The translations under genes were made by a program, and so were the position numbers. Below, in pieces: positions 11,901-20,917 of a stretch of DNA of 64,000 bases (position 1 is the stretch's first letter; every line of letters begins with the position of its first letter). Below the pieces are notes generated by a model. That model made no database searches. It was not told the DNA's origin and was given only the letters and a program-made list of their open reading frames with translations. This stretch comes from Amoebophrya sp. A120 (Eukaryota > Sar > Dinophyceae > Syndiniales > Amoebophryaceae): the NCBI GenBank assembly GCA_905178155.1, contig CAJINV010000001.1, positions 16,058,142 through 16,122,141 of the forward strand, written 5' to 3'.

Positions 11901-12364
11901 CTGTGCAGCCGCGCCGTGCCACATGGACGTCCGTGCGGAAATGTTGCAGGCGACCGCGCGCGCCGACGAGGCCGCATCTTTGTAGCAACGCCGAAGCTTT
12001 ATCGTCATACGCGCGCGCATATACTTTTCTACGAAACGCATCAGACTGCGGAAGCAATATCTTCTGGAGAAAACGCAATACGCCATCTCACTGCGTCAAA
12101 CAGACGCTTCTCGCTCCAAAAGTAAAATCCCACGTCTCACCAAGAAAACATCACAATTTATTATGCGGCTCGTCTCGGTTCACCCTTTACCTTCCCCTCG
12201 TAACGCAAACGGAACAACGTGTTGATTTTTCCGGGACTGTAATATGGAATGCTAGGCAGCGCCGCGCTTGACGCACATCCCCGTTTTCACATTTCATTCA
12301 TCGCTTTCTCGTGTTTTCTTTGAACTCACAGCTTCTGGCATATCACTACCGGGACATCTGTTTT
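11901..12364. other. Intergenic, nothing recognised
   Basis: Transitional composition between the GC island and the next gene, with no sustained frame or repeat. Confidence 0.4.
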
Positions 12365-13018
12365 TCAGCATCCGACAGCCACCAAACAATCGCACTCAAC
12401 ATCGAAACAGAAGTTATCAAAATCAGACGCCAGGAAAATTTCCTTGCCTTTATGCGTCGTCACAACAAATGAGTACGGCCTTCCCCAAAGCGAGGCCCAA
12501 CTTCACCTCCTTGTTCCAACGTCGAAAATGCTTACTCCCTTCACAAAAGTAACGCAGTTTTGCACGTGCGCGTGGGTTCTTGGATTTGGGTATCCGTAGG
12601 CTGCATTCTTGCACAACACCGCACCGCTTTCGGCATTAACAATGTCGTACCAAATCTGCTCCCCCCGGGCTCAGCGCCATCGCTTTCCGGATGGCTTAAA
12701 GTTCTTCCGCACGCAATCAGCAACCGGGAAGTATCTCCTCCCAGATGCGAATCGAGTACGCTTAGAGTCCGCTAAAACGCAGTTGCTTGCGGTGACGCGG
12801 TAGTGCGCGTTGTCTGCGGCCGGTCCGGCCTCAGCATCGTCCTGCGGCAGGGGACAGGAGTCGCTGAGCATTGGGTCCACCTCGTGTGTGTCCTTGCGGG
12901 AGATCCACTCTTTGATAGTGGCATTTTGCTCGGCTGCGCCGCTGACGTGGTTTCCGCTCGACAGAGGTCTCATGATAATTTCCAAGCGGATCGAATTCGT
13001 TTCTTTTTCATCTATCAT
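12365..13018 (-). CDS. PH-like protein fragment whose frame is broken by two TGA codons
   Basis: One minus-strand frame runs from 13018 to a TGA at 12367 and is interrupted only by TGA at 12673-12671 and 12505-12503. The second and third segments look coding: GEQIWYDIVNAESGAVL, then NCVTFVKGVSIFDVG, then RPYSFVVTTHKGKEIFLAS. The strand pattern and the F-V-x-T-x-K-G-K-E motif resemble the core of a PH domain. Two introns could remove the stops: 12759-12670 (donor GTACTC, acceptor GCTGAG, joining LADSK to PRGEQIWYD) and a 27-base one near 12505-12478. Alternatives are a pseudogene or recoded TGA. The upstream part is polar and unrecognised. Coding status is moderate; the domain call is weak. 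Confidence 0.45.
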
Positions 13019-13617
13019 GAAAATCTTAATCTTCTGTGATTCGCCGACGCATATATAAACGAGAATGACTGAAAAATGAACAAGTAGAAGGTCTTAAGTC
13101 AATGCGACATCAAGATAGCTTGGAGTTTTCGGGTTGATACTTCTGTAAACTAGGAAAAACACTGGGGACAGGTGACATCGAGGGGGAATGGGAGTCTGGC
13201 TCTGCGTCATGCATTCACCTCGGTGAGACACTGCGAATAGCTTTCGACAAGATCTTCATGTCGACCGAATCAAACTTGCTGGTGTAGCGCGAACTTGACA
13301 CACGTTCAAAAGTACATAAAAAAGTCGGACCGAACTGCTGCACCGATGGCTTTTTGGCGATACCACCTTTTCATCAAGACCCAACGGAACCAGAACTACG
13401 CCATTGTGTCCCCATGATTGCCAATGCAGGCCATTCCGGTCGTAATATGGCCTTCAACCCAAAACGACCAGGACGCGTTTTTGTTTTTCTTCGCATGCAA
13501 TCTACTGCAACGCACAGACAGTATACTCAAATCAAAGGAATCATCAAAGAGTCGCACGATGCAACACGTGTTCATCGAAAACAACTGTCACGGCAGCTTC
13601 CTGCTCTTCCTCTATCC
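13019..13617. other. Intergenic, nothing recognised
   Basis: No sustained frame, RNA gene or repeat is visible. Confidence 0.45.
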
Positions 13618-16075
13618 TCAGCCTTCCAGTGCTTCCAGCCGTCGCTCGCTGTTGGGAATGTAGGCCTTGACGCCCCCCTGCACGACGTAGAGCGGTTTGT
13701 TTCCCTTCCCGGTCGTGACCAGGTACTCCTTCGAGATTTCGACCGGCGGTGCCTGCACCTTCTTGGGCCGCGCCATCCAGATCATCCTTTTCTCGTCGAA
13801 GTACTGCTCTTTCTTCTGCTCCTCGCTGAAGCGCAGCCCCGTGTCCTGGTGGATCTCGTGAATTTGCGCCAGGGCCGCGGTCTCCGAATCGAGGGAAGGA
13901 ACTGGGTCTAGCCGCGCGAGCGGGTAGTCGGCTCTGTGAAAGGTTTTTTTGGTTAGGTGGAAATTAAGCGGAAAACGATTCTCGTGTGGTCGTTGTTCGA
14001 CGTCCTATCTAGTAGCAGGGAACAACTACGGCGACGACATACTTTATTAAGTGACAGCCTTCACAACAAACAGTACAACACTTCGAAAGAGCTATGTCTA
14101 CATGAAAAAAGTACATTGGTTTTTTCCCGTCTGTTTGCTCCCTCGCCCATTTATCCGGCGTGTATCCCACGTCCCCGTATTTGAACTGGCAGTCTTCCTT
14201 GTCGAACCACATCGCCGTCAATTGCGGCTCAATTTTCACGCGCGAGTCGGCTATGATGTGGATGATCTCGTCCTTTTCGCCTGTGGTCAGACCGGATAAT
14301 GCCAACACGTACTCTACTGTCCCTTCCTCTGGCGCTAAGCTCGATTTTCCGTTCTTTTTGTTGTACACCCGTTCGTTCTCCTCCGGAATCCCGATGGAGT
14401 GGATCGGGGTTTTGTCGGGAAACAGGGCTGAGGTCAAAGATCGTGTCAACGATTTCCCGGTTGACTTTGCGTCTTTCCCCACCTCCTTCGAAACGTCAAG
14501 CGTACTGGCGCTGGCCTCCAGCAGCGATTGCGAGGCCATGCGGCGAAATTTGTGCGCTTGCTCCTGCACAGTCTCTTCGTCCTCGCCGAACCGTTTTTTC
14601 TCACCAGTGAAGAAATCGCGGCCGGCTAAAACCCATTTTTTCCGCAAGCCCTTGTTCATGATCGACCGCAATTTCACGGACTGCGTCTCGTCGCGCGGCC
14701 GCAAATAGCTGCTGTATTTTTCCATCAGTCGCAGCTTCGCGTCCGCGACTTTCTGGTACTTCTTCAAACTGCGCTGCGGGTCGTACCGGCGCTCCCCGAC
14801 GGCGACTAGCACCGTGTTCTCGTGCTCCTCGACGACACGACCGCGCACCCACCGGCCGTACCGGGGAACTCCGTCAACTACGTGCTTCTGCACCTTTTTT
14901 CCGCTCTGGCTGTAGTAAACCTTGCGCTTCCGCTTCTTCTTTTCCGCAGGTTCTGGTTCACCTTCTTGCGGCGCTTCTCCTGTAGTTTCTGGCTGGTGCC
15001 CCGCTGCTGCTGGCGGCTCACCACCCGCGACGGTTCCGTCCGGTAGCGGAACGCCAGGCGGCTGCTGCCCATCTGCTCGCGGTACTGCAGCCTGCGATTG
15101 CGGCGAACTTCCTTGTTGCGTCTGCGTCTCCGATACCGTGCCCTCCTTCCTTTCTGCGCTGGATTCTGGCGATTTGTCGCTCGCCAAGACGGGCGGTTCC
15201 GAGGCCGCGGCCGCACTGGCGACCGCGGATTCGGGTGCCGGGGAAGAGGCTGGCAGCGAAGCGGTGTTCTCTCTGGTTGCAGCGGCACCCTCCCCTGCTG
15301 GGGGTGCAGGGACTGCAGAGCCTTCAGCTAGAGCTGCACCTCCCTCCTGTTGTACACCACCTGCTGCCGCGCCATCCACCTGTTGCCCCTCTTGTTGCCC
15401 GTTGATAGAAGCGATGTTGACCGGTGGGACCACAACCGGCGGCGCTCCGGCGGCCCCGCCTTCTCCCTGCGTTATCTGCTCTCCCGGGGCCGCAGGAACA
15501 ACAGCAACTCCGTCTTGGAGCACATTAGCGTTCGCACCACCAGGAGCGACAGGCTCCTCGTCCGTCTCTGTTTCGTACTCGGTGACGTATCCGTCCGGCG
15601 CGTCGTCCTCCGGAATGCACTTGAAAATACGGACCGGGTCGCCCACACCATAGTCCGTGTACGCTTGGCTCAAGTCGTCCATCCGCTGCTGAAACAGCTC
15701 CACTTCGGTCGGCGGGACGGGCGGCGGGTCGGGGATACCCGGCACGCCCATCCTCTTCGCGTACTTGGGTGGTAAAACTTTCTTCCAAAATTTTTGCAGC
15801 GGCGTCAGCGGGGGTGGCGGAGGGGTTTCTTCGGTCTCCACCGTCTCCACCTCCGCGGCCTGCTCCTCCTGGAACGCCTGCTCCTCCGCCTCCGCGGCGG
15901 CCTCGAGGCGCGCGAGCAACCCGCCCCCCGATCCGGAGTCGGACGTTGTACCAGCGTTTTCGTCCTCCTCGTCGTCATCGCCCAAGGCAGAGTTGGTGCC
16001 GCTTTTGAGCGCCGACCCCTCCTCCGGATCCTCCGGCTCGGCGGGGTCTTGGTCCTTGTCGTTCTCTTCACTCAT
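13618..16075 (-). CDS. Acidic, Pro/Ala-rich hypothetical protein with basic C-terminal region
   Basis: Two exons: 16075-14115 and 13933-13618. The donor is GTACTT and the acceptor TTTCACAG; the total of 2277 bases is in phase and gives 758 residues. Residues 1-60 are Glu/Asp-rich, followed by a proline run, an Ala/Pro/Gly/Gln-rich disordered middle (about 170-390), and a basic patch KKKRKRKVYYSQSGKK. A more ordered region follows (YGRWVRGRVVEEHENTVL, later MNKGLRKKWVLAGRDFF), then a C-terminal segment after the intron ending in a basic-acidic helix. The tract after KKRKRK could act as a nuclear localisation signal. No family recognised. The gene structure is well supported. Confidence 0.75.
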
Positions 16076-16807
16076 TCGCGAGGGAAAACTTTATCAAATA
16101 CAACTGAAAATCAATCTGTTCATCAGGCACCGATAGGTAGTTTGGATGTGGAATACGTACAGGAAAATCTTCTGGTGAAGGTGTTTTCTTTCAATGCGTA
16201 CTAGTAGGGAAGCGAAAACGAAATAAAGCAGAAAAAGCAAATCAGGCGATTGCGTATGGGAATAATCTCTTTGCCGAATGTAGGAGACGAGGGTAGCTTC
16301 TGTACAACACCGATTCGTTTGGGGTAGAACGTCGAGAAATATTTCTGGGCCTGTGAGTAAAAGTTTGTTACATCGTGGTGGCGGAATAATTTTCTTTACA
16401 GTGGTTCTTCCACGGTAGGTAGGAACGAACATTCGATGCACGAATACGATTTGGAATGCCAAAGCACAAGAGTGTACGACCGAAGTTTTTGTACGATAGA
16501 AGAGATTCGTTTTTGGCTGCTGGACCAGTACGATAATCTGACTTTTCCAACAAAACGTTTAGAACACCTGTGCTGAAACAGCCCCAGCAGCCGGAGCTAT
16601 TCTGCAGCCTGTGCACACGCTTTTTCATTTTCTGTGCGCAAGGTGCACTGTCCAAGAATTACGCGTATCCTACCAGGAGAAAGTACATTCACGGTTCAGG
16701 GTCTTTTTCTAGTTCGCATTCGCGCGACAAGCCTCTAGTCCGGGCCCAGAGTCACGTTGATAATGCCTTGTATTAGCAGTAAACCGCACTGAGTTGTTTG
16801 CGGCTGC
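16076..16807. other. Intergenic, nothing recognised
   Basis: Only short conflicting frames. It should contain the promoter of the 13.6-16.1 kb gene on its left side. Confidence 0.45.
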
Positions 16808-18055
16808 TTACCGCGCAATCCCTGAGAACGCGCAATCCCTCTGAGATCGGTAGTAATTTGTAGTGACGGTGGTGCCGCTTGCTGTTCCCCAAAGCTCCCT
16901 TCGTGCGGCACCTCCCATCGCTTCACGTAGTGCGCTTTCTGCCGCCTCGGTCGGTAGCCCCTGCGCCTGCCACCGGATTAGGCCTTTGCTGTCAATCAGA
17001 AAAAAGCTGGGCAGCTCCCGGTGGTCAGATACGTTGCCGAGGAGGGCTTCGAGCTCCCGGGTCCACCGACCTTTGTAAACGTATGCGTCGTGCGCTTCCA
17101 GCGTCTTTTTCTGGCTGGTGTCCGTCGCTGGTGTAGTCCCAAGGCGCTTGCGCAAGAAAACCTTTGTCACACCACCGGCGAGCCGGCGCCCCAGCCACGA
17201 ATCCGACAAGTGCAACGACACGAAAGATATCTTCTTTTTTGACGACTTCATCCCAGTATCTGCGATTTGGTTTTGTCCAAACTTCTGCTCACCAACTCGT
17301 GCACCTGCTGTTGCCGCATATGCTCCTCCTTGCGGTTCCAAGATTCGCGCACAGACGCGACGCCAGGGCTCGGCCCCCGTGGTGACCCCCGCCAGCGCAC
17401 CCCCTCCGGAGTACACGGCTAGAAAGACCGGGCACGTCGACCCGTGCAGGCGACTACTCAAATAGATGGAGCTGCAGGTTCGTTTTTGGTTTGGGTCCGG
17501 AGGCAAGACGGGATCCACCAGAAGGTTCGGAAACTTGACCGCCACCGCTTCTGGTAAAAGACCCCGGCGCGGGTAGCCAAATGCTCCAGTGTGATTTGGT
17601 GATACACGAGGAACCAGCTCGACATACGGTTCCCGGGCCACGATTGCAGTGCGGTTGTACAGCTCCAGGCCCCCGGCCGTAGACCTTAACTCGCAACTTA
17701 CATTTCTTGTGTCTGTCAACTGTGCAGGGAAAGAACCTGACCTGACTAGCGCCAAGGGAGATGAAGTCGCTGATGCTACCGTAAGTTCGTTACCGTTGGT
17801 TTGGTACATCGTTGAGGAGGAAGACGATACAGTACTCGGCACCAACGGCTGCAAAAAATTTTCGTAGAGTCGCATCAGAAGGGTCTTGTGAGGCGCATCC
17901 GCCGCTAGGCCTTCCAATGTGGATGGTCTACTGAGGGACTCCCGGACACGCGGTTCGCAATTTTGGGAGCGGAGTGCTGCTGCGTAGCCGGGCACCTGAC
18001 CGTCTAAGAAGTTCGCAGCACGCTGCAGGCGGCAACTGCGACGCAGGCGGAACAT
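16808..18055 (-). CDS. ATP10-like mitochondrial assembly factor (tentative)
   Basis: Single exon, 415 residues. The N-terminus (MFRLRRSCRLQRAANFLDG) is Arg-rich, lacks acidic residues before the first Asp, and looks like a mitochondrial presequence. The central part reads FPNLLVDPVLPPDPN, then KRTCSSIYLSSRLHGSTC. The C-terminal part has the thioredoxin-like pattern DSWLGRRLAGGV ... HRELPSFFLIDSKGLIRWQ followed by an Ala/Glu-rich helix. Atp10-type proteins, which help assemble the F1Fo ATP synthase, end with a similar block in which a hydrophobic strand precedes DS-x-x-x-IRW. Similarity is by pattern only; a generic peroxiredoxin-like fold is the alternative. The last 40 residues could contain an unrecognised intron. 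Confidence 0.55.
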   Translation of the reverse strand: MFRLRRSCRLQRAANFLDGQVPGYAAALRSQNCEPRVRESLSRPSTLEGLAADAPHKTLLMRLYENFLQPLVPSTVSSSSSTMYQTNGNELTVASATSSPLALVRSGSFPAQLTDTRNVSCELRSTAGGLELYNRTAIVAREPYVELVPRVSPNHTGAFGYPRRGLLPEAVAVKFPNLLVDPVLPPDPNQKRTCSSIYLSSRLHGSTCPVFLAVYSGGGALAGVTTGAEPWRRVCARILEPQGGAYAATAGARVGEQKFGQNQIADTGMKSSKKKISFVSLHLSDSWLGRRLAGGVTKVFLRKRLGTTPATDTSQKKTLEAHDAYVYKGRWTRELEALLGNVSDHRELPSFFLIDSKGLIRWQAQGLPTEAAESALREAMGGAARRELWGTASGTTVTTNYYRSQRDCAFSGIAR

Positions 18056-18229
18056 TTTGCTGCGTTTGCTTTATTGACACTAGCTACACTACATAATGCT
18101 GAATAAATATGACTCGTCATCCATGAAAAGACATAAATTTTGTAGGAGTCGTTGTCATCGGTATCCGTGCCGACAGTGACAGCATTTGTAAACCAAAGCA
18201 ATAAGCGATCGGCAACGACGCATTCTTGG

Positions 18230-20500
18230 CCGTCCGCCCCCGCCCACCGAACACCGGACGGCTTTCAGAGCCCGAAAAAGCAGAGCCGATATAGTGCGCG
18301 CACAGATTGGCCTGACAATGGCAACTGGGCAAGCGCGTAAACTCGAGATGGTTCCGCCCGTCGGTATGGGCAATGGGCGGGCCGATTAGCGCAACGGACC
18401 GCACAGCGGGCAGGGCCCTACGCAGTTTTCTTCCACGAACGCGAGGGCGAGCGGCGCCGTCCTACACCGCGCGGGCCCGCACACTGGCGAAAGCACGGCA
18501 CCCCGGCAACCCGCGTGCCCGGGGGCCGAGCGCAATCCAAAATTGCGAACAGCCGAAGCGCAGGCGCGCCGGCCGTCGGAAATTGGGCAGGGCGCGGCAA
18601 GCCGGCGCCGCGCCCTGCGGCGGCCCGAACCCCAGCAACCCGAACGAAGGGCGCCGCGCCAAGATCGGGCCGGCAGGTGGTGGCCATACTGCTATCGGTG
18701 CTGTTGCTAGAAGTAGATGGCGAAGATGTCTCTGCTTATATCATTTCGAGCTCTCGCGTAGCTTCAATGGAGAAACGGCTGGCGCGAGGTGGTCTGGAAC
18801 CGGTCCGCTTAGCCTCCTCCTTGGCTTCCCGGATACGCTGCGCCTCCCGGGCGTATTCTTCTTGGCACTGCACCGGGATGCTGTGCACAAACCCAGTATG
18901 ACCGGGCAGCATTCAAGGCGTGCCGTAGACCGCCGAGCCAGCCCGCGGGCCTCTCGCCTAGAGTTCTCAGCTGCCCTTCCCAGTCGGAGGGAGCTTGCTG
19001 CGCCACTTGGTGCATCGTCTCACACTGAGCGCGGATTCCCATCCGGAGTTCAACACCACGAGGCAGATGCCTGCGGCCGGCGGAGAGAGGCGTGAAGCGG
19101 CGCTCCAGGATATCTGCCAGAAGTTGAATCAGGTAGGCCGCGGCCGCTGTTTCCCCACCATCCGCGCCGATGGTTGTGACATGCAGGCCGCCAAGGGTGT
19201 CGCTTTCGGGTAAAAATTCCTGCAAATGAGCCACCGCCGCCCGAGCCTGCTTGAAGGCCTTGCTCACTCCCGGAAGCCTGTCCCCGCGCTCGTCGAACTT
19301 GCGGACTCTGGTCGGCAGATTCACACTGCCACGCCCGTTGGTGAGCAATTGGAGAACCAATACTATCCAGCTGCTCGAGTGGTCGAGCATAGCTCTGCGC
19401 CTTTGAGTGCATTCGCATTCTTCGGCGAGTCTTCGCCGGGGCCGACGGGCACAGTCTTGCCACTAACCTCGCTGCACCGCTTCAACGCCCGCGCGATCGC
19501 GTTCGACACGTACGGCACGAACCCCGCGCCGGCAAAACACGCCAAGCGGGGGCAGCAGGCGCGGCCGAACCGGCCGGAGCCGGGGCCGCGGCCCTTCTCG
19601 CATACCCGCAGCTGCCCCGATGGGCATGCGCCACGGAGCCGCCGGCGTAGGGCGCCCGTGGCGCCGTAGGCCCGCGCGGCGCTTCAAGCCGCGCGCGCCA
19701 CCTTCTGCCGCCGCCTTTTTTTTCAGTTCGGGGGGCCGCCTGACGCGGTTCGCCAGCGTGCGCGCGCGGTCCGAAACCAAGCCCGGACCGCACCGGGGCA
19801 AGGGCCCGAACGGGCGACGCACTTTTTGGGAGAACTGGGGCCCCGCCTTCGACTCGCTGTTTCGGCGGGCGCCATTGCCACGCCCGCGCCCCGGCGGAGT
19901 GCCCCCCCTTTCCTTTTGCACACCCGGCGGCAAGCGGTCACGGCGCGGCAGGCTTTCCGCCATCAAGCTGGCGAACTTATTCGCGCACGCCGTCAAGATC
20001 GGAAGCATCTTGCGAAGCCTTTCCGTGGTCAGCGCGCCGTTGGCCACTGTGGCGGCTTTGGCGTGGCCCGTTTGGGCCCGCTGCCTTGCTCGCGGCTGCG
20101 GCTGTCGCGCCTTCGCCCCCGGTCGCGTTGCCGGCTTTCGCCGCGGCCCCGGGCCTCCGGGGAAGCTTATGGGCCCCGACCAGAGGCAAAGCAGCGAGAT
20201 AGATCGGCGCGAACCCCCCCGGGCGCATCCCCGGGCTTGGTGGCTTCCCGCTTAAGGGGCGCGGCAATCGCGCCGCGGAACGGCAGCGCTACGGCACCTC
20301 GGGCCCACGTGGCTCGCCAAAAGTGCCCCGAGGTGGCTCGCCCCCTAGGCACCAACGTCCTGGCTGCTCTCGAGGTCTTTGCTCGTAATCTCTGGCGTCT
20401 CCGCGATTCGCTCGCCGCCGCACCGCCGGCGCGCCCGCCGCACCCCAGAAAGTGCCCGCGCCAGCCTTCTGGATCTTATCCAAAGGCCCCATGCGTCTAA
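18230..20500. other. GC-rich island 2
   Basis: Very GC-rich, with open frames on both strands over most of its length (especially 18380-18690 and 19560-20500) that contradict one another and carry no recognised domain. The segment 18736-19545 is less extreme and has a plausible minus-strand gene. No rRNA or tRNA signature was found. Together with islands at about 11 kb and 48 kb it forms a recurring compositional class. Confidence 0.5.
18736..19545 (-). CDS. Tentative gene inside GC island, needs very short introns or is broken
   Basis: Minus-strand segments in different frames look coding: FVPYVSNAIARALKRCSEV (about 19520-19450), then LPTRVRKFDERGDRLPGV through a helical Ala-rich region to LRHALNAARSYW (about 19325-18890), then EEYAREAQRIREAKEEAKR ending ATRELEMI and a TAA at 18738. 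They join in phase if a 38-base GT-AG segment (near 19360-19325) and a 25-base GT-AG segment (near 18890-18865) are removed. Introns that short would be unusual here, so frameshifts in a decaying gene are equally possible. No family recognised. Confidence 0.35.
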
Positions 20501-20917
20501 GAGGACTCGTATTATGAAGCGCGAAAGCCGCCCGCTTCAAACCAAAGACGAAAAACCTTGGCTAAAGAACACTGTGCTCCTGAACGGCAGCGCAATTCCG
20601 CGACGGCAATCGCATGCGCAATGCCACGACAGCACAACTCCCATCTCAAGTTTCCGACTTCCATACACATCCGTTTCCGAACTGGTACTCTTTGCCATTC
20701 ATCACGCAAGGGCGCCGCATAGCGGATCTGTTTATCTGACGCAGTGCCTTACAATGACCGTTATTTCCTTATCCTTCGTGGTTAACCGTGAAAATTATAA
20801 GTAGGTAAGCCAGTGCCGGAGTAAGTCTCACAGGCACGCTTCGTTGACCGAGAAAGTAAATGAGCGCGACGTGTGTACAAGTGTAGGAGTACATTGTAGC
20901 AGCGTTCATAGGCGGGT

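Noticed and set aside
18230-20500. Bacterial contamination or organelle DNA as the source of the GC island
   Set aside because: No operon structure, ribosome-binding sites, rRNA, tRNA or recognisable bacterial protein, and it lies between clearly eukaryotic spliced genes. Not excluded, only unsupported.
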